This document shows positions 31,468 through 42,404 of a DNA stretch of 64,000 bases, piece by piece. The DNA comes from Mytilus californianus (taxonomy: Eukaryota; Mollusca; Bivalvia; Mytilida; Mytilidae). Below the pieces are notes generated by a model that was not told the origin of the DNA, made no database searches, and saw only the letters and a program-made list of their open reading frames with translations. Position numbers and translations under genes: made by a program. Location: assembly GCF_021869535.1 (NCBI RefSeq), contig NW_026262734.1:76632339-76696338 (forward strand), read 5' to 3'. Position 1 is the first letter of the stretch; every line of letters starts with the position of its first letter.

Positions 31468-32580
31468 AATTATGTATGCATTACAATCAAACGTTGAGGA
31501 AATGAAACAATGGTGACCCCATATGATAATTACACATGTACGATCATGTACGAATGGTTACCCCAAACACCTTCAAATATGGTTTCTACCGTTATTAGAA
31601 ATAGAATATACAGCACTGAAAATGAAAGGAAAGTTCAATTGCTACAAAAAAATTATTAAATGATACATTTATAATCATTTTGTAGATGGAAGGTTAAAAA
31701 CCATAATTAATCCAACATTAATCGTAAAAAACTACTTAATTAACCCTTGTCGTAACCGCATTCTGAATCCTAACCCTTAAGTACAGAGACCCCTTGAGTA
31801 AAAAAAAGACCGTTATTATTTGGACAAAGACCTCCAATGAGTGGTGCAGGCTTTTAGGAACCACTCATTTGCATATCATGTCTACAAATCTTTTTGGTAT
31901 TCCAACACACAATACCAGTTGATATGAATTTGTTGTAGACGAAATATAAGTTTGAATTTAGTACAAAAAAGTATGTAAAGTATTCCAGCAATTTATGTCG
32001 AAAGATGAAATACCCCCCAAAAAAACCATAATAAACGCTTATGTAACCTTGACCTTTCACCTGAATATCAATGTTTCGTTTTCACCATCGTCCTGAACGT
32101 GCATGAAATATTTGTCACTGGACCTTAAGTAACCAACACTCATCCTCATCGTTTTCACCAAAAGTTGCATTATCCACTAAAGAAAGGTAAAAATCTTATT
32201 TATGGCTTAAAAGATATTGACCAGAAACAAAACTGTTCATAATTTTTAGTCTATTAATAGGTACTGTGACATTGACCTTAATATACTGACTAAAATACCA
32301 CTAAGCTTTCCACGTGACAAGTGGCATTCTCCATTTAAGTTTTTGGGAGGTTGCACATAAATTATGGTAAAAAATAACATCCAGAAACAACACTTTTGCC
32401 TAAATTTCAATTGATGAATAGCTTGTTTGACCTTGATATTTGACCTATAAACCTCAAAGTCAATATAAGTCTTCCACACCAATGTTACGTTATTGGACAA
32501 AACATGATAAAAGTTTGGACATTTGGTTCAAAAGCCAGATATTAAACTTTTGCAACAACTACAGACTATAAATAACTGCT
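31468..32580. other. Degenerate bivalve repeat region
   Basis: No gene. From about 32040 the text consists of diverged copies of a repeat with 'gaccttgaccttt' and 'ttcaaaagccagat' motifs. Confidence 0.45.
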
Positions 32581-33430
32581 GTGACCTTGACCTTTGATCG
32601 AGTGACCCCACAATAAATAGGGATGTTTGTCGTCACATGGGGCATCATCATATCAAGTTCGGTAAAAGTTGGACATATGGTTCAAAAGGCAACATCCACA
32701 GAAATTTTTTTCGAACTTTTAGTCTATCAATGCATGCTGCAACATTTACCTACGACTCCAAAATGAATGGGTGGTCTTTCTCTTTTCATAGAGCAATATG
32801 AAACAAAGTTTAGGAAAGATGTTCCTAAGGATTTGAAACATTGCATCAAGAAATCGAAATGACATCCTTGACCGCATTCATCATATTATAAAGCTAAGTT
32901 GACCGTGTAGTACAAGTGTTAAAGATTTCTGAAACACAATAGGTGCAAACTGAGTGTCGATCTTAATGAGTTAATAGAAGAAACCGATTTTAAGTATGGA
33001 ACTATCTTTTATTTTTTTATAACAGGACTTAATTCTGCTGACCAATTAGTTAAATAATGAATGGTGACCTTGACCTTTGATTTACTGACCCAAAAATTAC
33101 AAGGGTCTTTCTCTTTCCAAGCGGTATTCTCAAGCTAAGTATGGTGAATGTACAACTTATGGTTCAAAAGATATAACGCAGAAACCGATTTTGTCCCCAT
33201 TAATTCATTCTATATCTACTGTGACTGAAGGTGCAGGGTTAAAAATCTCAATGAAATTGATAAATGCCAATGCATGCCATATACCATTGACTTATTATAA
33301 ACGGTTTCCTTTAAACTAACCTTAACACAAACTATAACATGTTAACTATGCAAAAGTTTCAAAGTCAAATAACCAAGATGAGGTGGTGGGCAATATAATC
33401 TCCATGGAAATGAGACTTGCAAATGCTAAT
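32581..33430 (+). repeat. Repeat family with TGACCTTGACCTTTGA motifs
   Basis: Copies start with GTGACCTTGACCTTTGA (32581, 33064; again at 34861), then 'ctgacccaaaaatcaatagg'-like sequence, 'catatggttcaaaag' and 'agtctatcaatg'. They are degenerate members of a dispersed tandem-type repeat. The motif equals nuclear-receptor half-site pairs (see findings). Confidence 0.7.
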
Positions 33431-33436
33431 ACGTAC

Positions 33437-33583
33437 CGATTATCAGGTTGTCTGCATATTGATATCGTAAAATATCAGCTATATGAAGCTTTTTGTCGAG
33501 TGAGCGCAGCGAACGAGATCAAAAAGGCTTTATTTTGTGTTGAGCAGCTGATATTTTACAATATGCATACAACCAGATAATCG
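33437..33583. repeat. Long imperfect palindrome
   Basis: The left arm 33437-33480 ('cgattatcaggttgt' ... 'aaatatcagct') and right arm 33546-33583 ('agctgatattttaca' ... 'ccagataatcg') are inverted. The centre 'gtcgagtgagcgcagcgaac' contains GAGCGCAGCGAAC. It appears inserted in the ~168-bp family array, which resumes at about 33830. Confidence 0.8.
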
Positions 33584-34084
33584 ATTTATTGGGTTGTATT
33601 TGCGTATTTTGCATGGTAGAAACAAGTGTTTTCTTTGTTTCGCCAGCAAACCGGAAGATGACGTGATAAGTTGGGTCAAACTTATAAACGTCGGTTCAAA
33701 TATTATGACGTCGGTGATATGTCCGGGTCAAAGTTATTAAGGCCGGGTCAACGTATTTGACATCACAAAGCCGTGATGTGCAATTTTATTAAGAGCTGAG
33801 CAGAGTGATACAGACAGAGGGACGACCGATAAAACTGCATACCAAATATCGTTGACTTACCACTAGTGGTTCCCCATAACCTGACCTTATCACAAACTTA
33901 TACATTGTTGCTGCTGCCGAAAAACAGCATGTCTACATCTTGCTTTTTGAACATAGAGACAAAACATTCGTAAGGGTTCCGCGGAACCCGGTGTCTCGCC
34001 TACTTTTGCTGTTAATGGCAGGCTCAACAAAAATGAGATGAGGAAAAAAATTTAATAAAAAATATTCCTCTCAATAATTTTTTT

Positions 34085-34860
34085 TTTGTAAGAAGCCTCT
34101 GTCCAAGTTGGGTAAAAATCCAGGATAGTTTATGAATCTAATAAATGCTTTAAAAAATTTAATTGCAGACTGTTTGTAATGTTAACTCGAAGAAAAACTT
34201 AGTCCATTTATAAGTAAAAAATGGATAAACAAGTACAAAATTTTAATAAAAATTTCCTTCTAGATACTAGCTTTTGATCATAAACAAACTTCTGTCCATG
34301 TTTGGTACAAATCCAGGATAGTTTAAGAAAGTTATTAAAATTTTAAAAACTTTAACCACAGAGTGAATGTAATGTTTCCTGGCAGAAAAACTAAGTCCAT
34401 TTATAAGTAAAATACGGAAAAACAGGATTTTTTTTTTAAAAGTTACTTCTGCATACTATCTTATGATCATAAACAAGCTTCTGTCCAAGTTTGGTAGAAA
34501 TCCAGGATAGTTTGAGAAAGTTATTAAAATTTTAAAAACTTTAACCACAGAGTGAATGTAATGTTTCCTGGCAGAAAAAACTAAGTCCATTTATAAGTAA
34601 AATACGGAAAAACAGGATTTTTTTTTTACAAAATTTACTTCTGGATACTATCTTATGATCATAAACAAGCTTCTGTCCAAGTTTGGTAGAAATCCAGGAT
34701 AGTTTGAGAAAGTTATTAAAATTTCAAAAACTTTAACCACAGAGTGAATATTTGTGGACGCCGCCGACGCCGACGACACCGACGGAATGTAGGATCGCTA
34801 TGTCTCGCTTTTTCGACAAAAGTCGAAGGCTCGACAAAAATCAGTCCATCAATAGTGACT
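34085..34860 (+). repeat. Four ~190-bp tandem units plus terminal hairpin module
   Basis: 'atccaggatagttt' recurs at about 34119, 34312, 34501 and 34692 (spacing 189-193 bp). The array ends in a GAC-rich string (34755-34785) and a hairpin module 'tctcgctttttcgac' ... 'gtcgaaggctcgac' (34801-34835). Confidence 0.85.
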
Positions 34861-35094
34861 GTGACCTTGACCTTTGACCCGTAAATCAATAGGGTTCTCC
34901 CTCACCCCATAAGACATTATCAACCACTTTTGATAAAAGTTGAACATAAATTTGGTTTAAATGATAAAACCCAGCATCATCGAACACAGTTAGTCTATGC
35001 ATAAAAACACAGTACTTCAGTTGGATAACATCTATACATTACAGACAAATAATTCTACAAATACTCTCATAAATTCCTCAACAAGTTCATTGCA

Positions 35095-35310
35095 AAATAG
35101 TGGCGAAAGATACCAAAGGGACATTCAAACTTATAAGTAGACGCCATGGCTAAAAAAGAAGAAAATGACCAAAAGACAAACATCAGTATACAAAACACAA
35201 CTTAGAAAACTAAAGACTGAGCAACACGTACCCACCAAAAACCGGGGTGGTCTCAGGTGCCCCGGAAGGGCAAATAATAGAGATATACTACAAACAAGTA
35301 CACAATCAAT
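35095..35310 (-). repeat. Dispersed mytilid-type repeat
   Basis: It contains 'gtggcgaaagataccaaagg', 'caacacgtacccaccaaaaa' and 'ggtgccccggaaggg'. A second, shorter fragment ('ggtgctccggaagggcaac') is at 35460-35480, and the reverse-complement relative is at 8165. Confidence 0.65.
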
Positions 35311-35519
35311 TGGAAAATCAATATATTAGTTAGATAACTTTGAAGGAAATATGGTTTTGAACATACAGTAGTAAATTACTAATATTTCATGCATATTAAG
35401 GTATGTCTTCTGCAATGCCAGTCAGCAAGTATATATAAACATGTTAAAAGAGGGTATCTCAGGTGCTCCGGAAGGGCAACTAATTGGTTTGCAATATGCC
35501 ATCAATAACAAGATCCCTT

Positions 35520-36085
35520 ATAGAGATATAAAAAGGATTATTTAACATGCAGGGAGTATGAAATTCGCCCCCATGACGTGGCTGTGTATCATTAATACAA
35601 TGGGTAGGTCCTGTAATAGAGGCCGTCCGGGATGAAGTTCAGGAAAATTTTGACTGCCACTGGAAAATTAGGATATATTGGATAGAGACAGAAATTTTGC
35701 CATGCAACAGTCAACTTACGGGCCCCTCAAAATATTGTTGCAAGGGTTCTTAACGTGCAGAAGGCATGGCATCGAATTTAACGTCCCCATTCTGACTGGA
35801 CGTTGCTGGGTACTGGTACATCCTACACTGCCAAACGGACGCTCCCCTTTGGTAAAGGTTTTGCTGCCGGAAGGAAGAAGATTTACACTGACCATATTTC
35901 TATCCCCCAGTCACCCTAATGGGGTTCATATTCGTGATATCTCCATCTAATGGTAAGCAAGATTTAAATTAATTTTGAGGAGAGGAAGAGAAGGTCACGT
36001 TAAAATGTGACAATGTAGTCGGTAACTTTTGACCGAAAATTATCGTCTAAATATATAACTGTCCAATGTACGTTTGGTACCAACC
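35520..36085 (+). other. Unrecognised 90-codon open stretch (35678-35950) and flanks
   Basis: The ORF reads '...KILLQGFLTCRRHGIEFNV', 'GRCWVLVHPTLPNGRSPLV' and 'LLPEGRRFTLTIFLSPS'. I know no family with this order. A donor-like 'ATG|GTAAGC' follows at about 35952. GC content is higher than in the flanks. It may be a repeat-borne ORF or a solitary exon. Confidence 0.3.
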
Positions 36086-36115
36086 TGGGACTATTATACT
36101 AGTATAATGGTCCCA
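36086..36115. repeat. 30-bp near-perfect palindrome
   Basis: 'tgggactattatact' is followed by its near reverse complement 'agtataatggtccca'. Confidence 0.9.
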
Positions 36116-36235
36116 GTACCAACCCAATCGGAATTCTTCTTCCTCTGTGTATAAGTCTCCTGTAAGTTAGAGTACCTCTATGTGGAGTAAATACCCTTAG
36201 TAATTGAAATCAATTATGTCTGGGACTATTATACA

Positions 36236-36680
36236 AAAAAAAATGTTCCGCTGGACGCAGCTTGATACGACCGCAGAGGTCGAACCCTGAACAGTTGGGG
36301 CAAGTATGGACACAACATTCAAGCTTGATACAGCTCTGAATTTGGATTGTGATTAAATATTTGACACAGCATAGGTTTCTGACACAGAATGAATGTGGTC
36401 TAAGAACTTAAAAAATTTTAATTTACCTATTCAAACCATATCATTATTATTTGCTTTTATATATAAATCAGAAATAAAAACAATTTAAAATGGGAAAATT
36501 TTAAAGAAAAAAAAAGGGAAAAAAAAGGGAAAAAAAAATCCCCCCAATTTTATGAACCCCCTTATGATTCATCACCCCCAGACTCAACCCAAGCCTTTCC
36601 TTTGTGATATGGTACCTTGCAGTACAATTTCAGAGAGATCCATACACTTGAACACAAGTTATTGTCTGGAAACTAACAAG
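36236..36680 (+). mobile_element. A-type element 5' module plus one ~160-bp monomer
   Basis: It starts 'gttccgctggacgcagcttg' with the terminal motif ATACGACCGC at 36265-36274, then 'gtcgaaccctgaacagttgg'. A single monomer of the 'gatatggtaccttgcagtac' family follows (36545-36672). The same 5' module recurs at 54815, 57688, 59385 and 62475. Confidence 0.75.
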
Positions 36681-37530
36681 AGGTTCTCAAGAGCCTGAAT
36701 CGCTCACCTGTTATTTTTTTTGCTTAAATCTTTCATCAATGATTATTTTTGCTTTTTACCCATATGTTCCATTTTAGCCATAGTGTCTATGTTTCTTGAC
36801 GTACAAGGAAATGAAATACAAAATTTATACTAGATTCATTTGAGAAGATTTTTAAAGTTAAAAAACATAAAACAACTCGTGTTAAATTGTCCTTAAAGGG
36901 CAATAACTCCTTAAGGGGTCAATTGAAAATTTTGGTCATAAAAACTTTTTTGTAGATCTTACTTTGCTGAACATTTTTGCTGTTTACAGTTTATCTTTAT
37001 CTTCAATAATATTCAAGATAATAACCCAAACTGCAAAATTTCCTTAAAACAACCAATTTAGTGGCAGCAACCCAACAATGGGTTGTTCGGTGTGTCTGCA
37101 AATTTCAGGGCTGATAGATCTTGACCTTTTAAACAATTTTACCCATGTCAGATTTGCTCTAAAAGCTTTAGTTTTGGAGATATAAGCCAAAAACTGCATT
37201 TGACCCCTATGTTCTATTTTTAGCCATGGCGGCCATGTTTGTCAATGGATTAAAACTTCGGATACAATTTATAAACAAGATATCCTAAGGAACAGTTAGA
37301 TGAAGTTTAAAGATATTTGGCCCAGTAGTTTCAGAGGAGAAGATTTTTAAATGTAAGCAAACTTGATGAACAAATTGTGTAAAATTGTCTTTCAAGGGCA
37401 ATAACTCCTTAAGGATTCAATTGACAATTTTGGTCATTTAACTTTTTTGTAGATCTTACTTTGCTGAACATTATTGCTGCTTACAGTTTATATATATCTA
37501 TAATAATATTCAAAATAATAACAAATAAAC
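36673..37530 (+). repeat. Dispersed element beginning 'agaggttctcaagagcctga'
   Basis: The head is 'ttctcaagagcctgaatcgc', with a small hairpin. Then come 'ggcaataactccttaagg' and 'gtagatcttactttgctgaa'. Related copies lie at 57440-57685, 61980-62470 and in part 40060-40290. No coding capacity. Confidence 0.7.
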
Positions 37531-37770
37531 TGCTTCGCTGAGCGCAGCTAAATACGCCCGCAGAGGTCCAACCCTGAACAGTTGGGGCAAAAATGGACAC
37601 AATATTAAAGCTTGATTCAGGCCTGAATTTGGATTGTAATTTATAGGTTTCTGAATAAATGTAGTCAAAGATCTTGAAATTGGTTATATGAATTGAATTT
37701 ATATTCAATTAAAGATTTCTGGCTGTTGTGCAATACTTAGTAAATCTGTTGTCAGACTATAAACAAATAA
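37530..37770 (+). mobile_element. C-type element 5' module
   Basis: 'gcttcgctgagcgcagct' is followed by ATACGCCCGC (37551-37560) and 'aggtccaaccctgaacagtt'. It leads into the 160-bp array that follows. The same module, with one G-to-A change, is at 43418-43450. Confidence 0.75.
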
Positions 37771-37789
37771 AGTTCAATTAATTCTCAAT

Positions 37790-39110
37790 GTCATATGAAA
37801 ATAAAAAGGAAGCTTACATCAATAGATATAAGCAATTCACCAAAGTTTCATGAGAATTGGTGACAGCATTTTTGAGTTATTGTCCGAAAACTGGAAAATC
37901 ACCCCTTTTTTTAATGAATAATTATAGAAAAACTAATCGAAGAATTCAAATAGAGAAAAATATTCATCGAGTGACCGAACAACACATTAATTCACGAATG
38001 CGCGTAGCGCATGAGTTAATTATCAGTGTTGTTCAGTCACGAGTTGAATATTTTTCGATATTTGAATTCTTTGATTAGTTATTCTTTTTATTACATTGGC
38101 AAATGGCTTTTTTTAATGAAATTAATGTAGAAAATGTAAGGAACTATATCTTTTTTCTACGCATTCACAATTTGTTTTGATCCGATGTTATCGACGTCTT
38201 GACAACGTCTATTGTTGTATGACGTCAGAGAGTGAAATAACCACGTTTATTTCACATGTGAAATTATCGGTTTTTATTTGACTGGGAAATCAATGTAATT
38301 CATTGCTACCAATGTAATAAAACCCCATAACTCAGAAATGTAAAATGTAAAATTTATAAAATTCTAAAGGGAGCTTACATCAATACATACAAACAATTCA
38401 CCAAAGTTTCATAAGAATTGCTGAAAGCATTGTTGAGTTTTTGTCCTAAAACTGGAAAATCCCCCCTTTTTTATGAATAAAACCCTGTAACTCGGAAACG
38501 TAAAATCTAAAATGTATAAAAATCGAAAGGGAGCTCATGTTAATAGATATAAACAGTTCACCACAATTTCTTGCAAGTTGGTGAAAGCATTTTTGAGTTA
38601 TTGTCCGAAAACTGGAAAATCCCCTTTTTTTAATGAATAAAACCCCATAACTCAGAAATATAAAATGTAAAATTTATAAAATTCTAAAGGGAGCTTACAT
38701 CAATACATACAAACAATTCACCAAAGTTTCATAAGAATTGCTGAAAGCATTGTTGAGTTTTTGTCCTAAAACTGGAAAATCCCCCCTTTTTTATGAATAA
38801 AACCCTGTAACTCGGAAACGTAAAATCTAAAATTTATAAAAATCGAAAGGGAGCTCATGTTAATAGATATAAACAGTTCACCACAATTTCTTGCGAGTTG
38901 GTGAAAGCATTTTTGAGTTATTGTCCGAAAACTGGAAAATCCCCCTTTTTTAATGAATAAAACCCCATAACTTGGAAACATAAAATCTAAATTTTATAAA
39001 AAACGAAAGGGAGCTCACGTCAATAGATATAAACAATTCACCAAAGTTTTATGCAAATTGAATAAAGCATTTTTGAGGTAATGTCCGACATGTTGAGTAC
39101 ATTTAGTTAA
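37790..39110 (+). repeat. 160-bp tandem array arranged as 320-bp dimers
   Basis: 'aacccc/tg-taa' landmarks fall at 38321, 38481, 38641, 38801 and 38961, exactly 160 bp apart. Alternate units are nearly identical (38321 with 38641; 38481 with 38801), giving a 320-bp higher-order repeat. A first partial unit (37810-37920) is separated from the rest by the palindrome at 37931-38080 and about 240 bp of other sequence. ORFs on the reverse strand are repeat artefacts. Confidence 0.93.
37931..38080. repeat. 150-bp imperfect palindrome inside the array
   Basis: The arms are 'aactaatcgaagaattcaaa' ... 'gagtgaccgaacaacac' and 'gtgttgttcagtcac' ... 'tttgaattctttgattagtt'. The centre is 'attcacgaatgcgcgtagcgc'. 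Confidence 0.88.
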
Positions 39111-39229
39111 AGTTTGAAGGTATTTGGCCCAGTAGTTTCAGAGGAGAAGATTTTTGAAATAGTTTATGACGACAGACTACGACAGACGACGATGACAGAC
39201 GCCAAGTGATGGCATAAGCTCACATGGGG

Positions 39230-40066
39230 CCGAGCTAAAAAAAATGCTTGTTTTTTGGCCCCTTTTTGGCCCCAGATTCCTAAACGTTTAGGGCAATTAC
39301 CCCCAAACTCAAACCCAGCTTTTCCTTTGTGATATGGAACCTTGTAGTACAATTTCATAAATATCCATATACTTACACACAAGTTATTGTCCTGAAACTA
39401 GAAAAATGCTTGTTTTTGCACCTTTTTGGCCCCAAATTCCTAAAATTTTGAGGCAATTACCCCCAAAATCAATCTCAGCCTTCCCTTTGTGGTATGGTAC
39501 CTTGCAGTACAATTTCAGAGAGATCCATATACTTGAATACAAGTTATTGTCTGGAAACTAGAAAAATGCTTATTTTTGGCTCCTTTTTGGCCCCTCTTTC
39601 CTAAACGTTTTGGGCAATTAACGTAGTACAATTTCAGAAAGATCCATACACTTACACACAAGTTATTGTCATTAAACTAGAAAAATGCTTGTTTTTTGCC
39701 CCTAATTCCTGAAATTTTGAGGTAATAACCCCCAAAATCAATCCCAGCATTCCCTTTGTGATATGGAACCTTGTGGTACAATGTCAGAGAGATCCATACA
39801 CTAACACACAAGTTATGTCTGGAAGTTACAAAAATGCTTATTTTTGTCCCCTTTTTGGCCCCTAATTCCTTAACTGTTGGTACCACAACCACCAAATCAA
39901 TCCCAACCTTCCTTTTGTGGTATTGAACCTTATGGTAAAATTTCATAGAGATCCATTCACTTTAACTAAAGTTAGAGTGCAAAAACCAATGTGTCTTCGG
40001 ACGCCGACGACGCCGACATCATACCAATATACGACCGCAAAATTTTTTTGTGGTCGTATAATAATA
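39230..40066 (+). repeat. Array of ~160-bp 'ccttgtagtacaatttc' monomers with 3' terminal hairpin
   Basis: About five monomers, each with 'aaaaatgcttgttttt', 'ttggcccc', 'accccc-aaaatcaatcc', 'tgatatggaaccttgtagta' and 'gatccatacacttac'. The array closes with a GAC-rich stretch (40000-40016) and the hairpin 'atacgaccgcaaaa' ... 'ttttgtggtcgtat' (40030-40059). The ORFs across it (39917-40315, 39943-40254 and others) are stop-free by chance. Confidence 0.88.
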
Positions 40067-40470
40067 GACAAAACTTGCATTTTACCCCAATGTTCTATTT
40101 TTGACCATGTCAGCCATCTTGGTTGGCAGGCAGGGTCATCGGACACATTTTTTAAACTAGATACCCCAATCATAATTGTGGCCAAGTTTAAAAGTTTAGT
40201 TAAATTTGGCCTATTAGTTTCAGAGGAGAAGATTTTTGTAAAAGTTAATGACAACGGACGCGAAGTGATGAGAATAGCTCACTTGGCCCTTCAGACCGCA
40301 GAGGTCCAACCCTGAACAGTTGGGGCAAAAATGGACACAATATTCACGCTTGATACAGGTCTGCATTTGGATTGTAATTAAATATTTGACACATAATTGG
40401 TTTCTGACACAGAATAACTGTAGTCAAATGACTTAGAATTGGTTATATGATTTGAAGTTATATTCAATGT
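40067..40470 (+). repeat. Fragments of the 'agccatgg..gccatg' and 'ccgcagaggtcc' modules
   Basis: 40070-40290 resembles 61985-62110 ('gttctatttttgaccatgtc' ... 'tttcagaggagaagattttt'). 40295-40470 is a C-type 5' module lacking its first bases. Confidence 0.6.
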
Positions 40471-40507
40471 TTTGCTTTTGTGCAATACACTGTGCCTGTG
40501 CAAATTG

Positions 40508-40735
40508 ACCCCCCCCCCCAAAAAAAAAATAAATAAAAATTAACCCTCTTTTTTTTTTTTTTTGCTTTTGTGCATTACACTATGCTGTTGAGTATTGACC
40601 CCCCCCCCCCCCCCTCAAAATAAAAAAAAAAACCCCTTTTTTTGCAAAAAAAAAAATATTTGAAGAAATTTTGTTGAATTTCTGAAATCTGAAATGAGAA
40701 AAAATTGCCACCCCCCCCCCCCTTTTCCAAAAAAA
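40508..40735. repeat. Low-complexity poly-C / poly-A tracts
   Basis: Three C runs (about 40510-40519, 40600-40614, 40711-40722) alternate with A and T runs. Confidence 0.9.
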
Positions 40736-40800
40736 AATTCTTTCCCTCAAGGTATGGTCATAATCTCAATTCAAATTTCCAAGTATTAGATACAATAAAA

Positions 40801-40932
40801 AGGTAACAAAGAAACAGGCCGGTAACAACCGTTGCTGGATAGTTTTTCTGCACGAGTAGTCAGGTCAAGACCTGACAAAAAGTGCAGACAAACTATACGG
40901 CAGGTTGTTTCCGACCTGTTTTTTGTTACCTT
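40801..40932. repeat. 132-bp imperfect palindrome
   Basis: The left arm starts 'aggtaacaaagaaacaggcc', and the right arm ends 'cctgttttttgttacct'. The centre is 'gtcaggtcaagacctgac'. Arms are about 65 bp with several mismatches. Confidence 0.85.
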
Positions 40933-41879
40933 TGTTTTGTATCTGACTCGTACGACGTTTCAAGAAGGAAGAAGTACATTTTGCATTTAGAAGAGGTAGC
41001 AAAATTAAAGATATTAGAAACTTAAGTGGCCATATACCAGTTAATGTAAGTTACAGTTTAAACTCAATTTTTTTCTCACTTCCCTTCAGCCGAGAGTTTT
41101 TTCTCAAAAAATTCAAGAATCTTATAACTTTATAAAAAGAACCATTTCAAGTTAAAGATGAATGTTATACACATTTGAGACTTTTTGAAATGCATTGGTG
41201 AGTTGATAGGAATTTTATCTTTTGATTAGATTTGATTTTTATATATATATTTCCTGTCTTTTTATTGAAATATAAACGTTGGTACCAGCATTTCTTTCAG
41301 CATTGTCCAGAATACTATTCATCTCCATATATTGAAAAAAAAAAATACATTTACGGACCGACCATTTAGCTTCAAAAGGGGGTGTGTTCTTTTCTGAGTA
41401 AGAAAATTATTTAGTTTTTCAACGCTTTCGCCCACTATTATATACGGTATTCGAAAAATCAGGAGCCAGAACATTATTTTCAGTGTCATCTGCTTGACCA
41501 TTATATATTTTTTCTCATAAAATTGGGGATCAAAATGTGTTTTTTTAGGAAAAAAACCATAACCTGTCTTTTGAAGTTAAATGGTCAACCCCTTAGTGTG
41601 CTAATATGAATAGTTACTGGATTTGTTTGAAAAAAAATATAGTTATTGATGCTAACGTAAATATTTTTAATTAAAAAGACAGGAAATATGTCGGTGAAAC
41701 AAAAAGTTCAAATCTAATTGAAATTTAAAGTGCCCATGAACTCACTGATCATGCACGAGTGATTCTATTCATAAAAAGTGTCCATGTAACAACTAAAAAG
41801 TGTCCGTGTATCATCTTAAAAGTGTCCATGTAACACCTGTTAATGTACTGTTTTTCTATAGCTCTGCTGGGAGCAAAGT
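40933..41879. other. Intergenic, nothing recognised
   Basis: AT-rich with no gene. 'aagtgtccatgtaacaac' variants repeat at 41778-41840. Confidence 0.4.
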
Positions 41880-42404
41880 CGTACAATGGACTTTGCAACC
41901 ATAATTACCCATTTAAATACATCATAAAAGTCTTAAATAGATAATTTAAAAGCAATGTAAGGGAGGTAATCAAACATTGTACAATTTTGTTTTTGGATTA
42001 TCTCCCTTACACTGCTTTTAAATTGTCCATTAACCAGGAAACCCTTGTTTTCCCCCCCTTTTTTGCCCCCAATTCCTAAACGGTTTCAGCCATAACCCCC
42101 CAAAGCAAATCCTAACCATCCCTTTGTGGTATAATTTCAGAGATCCATACACTTAAACACAAGTTATTGTCTGGAAACTAGAAAAATGCCTTTTTGGGCC
42201 TCTTTTTGGCCCCTAATTCCTAAACTGTTAGGACCATAGCCCCCAAAATCAATCCCAACCTTCCTTTTATGATTATAAACCTTGTGTTTAAATTTCATAG
42301 ACTTCTATTTTCTTATACAAAAGTTATTGCTTGAAAACCAACTGTCTTCGGACGACGACAACGTGATACCAATATACAACCGCAAAATTTTTGTCGTATA
42401 AAAA
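41880..42404 (+). repeat. Hairpin block and two ~160-bp monomers with decayed 3' terminus
   Basis: A hairpin pairs 'taaaagcaatgtaagggagg' (41948-41970) with 'ctcccttacactgctttta' (42003-42022). Two monomers of the 'acttaaacacaagttattg' family follow. The end, 'atacaaccgcaaaatttttg' then 'tcgtata' (42374-42400), is a decayed A-type terminus. Confidence 0.75.

Noticed and set aside
31740-31790. Telomeric repeats near PLE-type elements
   Set aside because: 'aaccctta' and 'cctaaccc' occur singly, with no TTAGGG array.
39917-40315. 132-codon ORF
   Set aside because: It runs across the end of a 160-bp array, its terminal hairpin and an unrelated module, and is open by chance.
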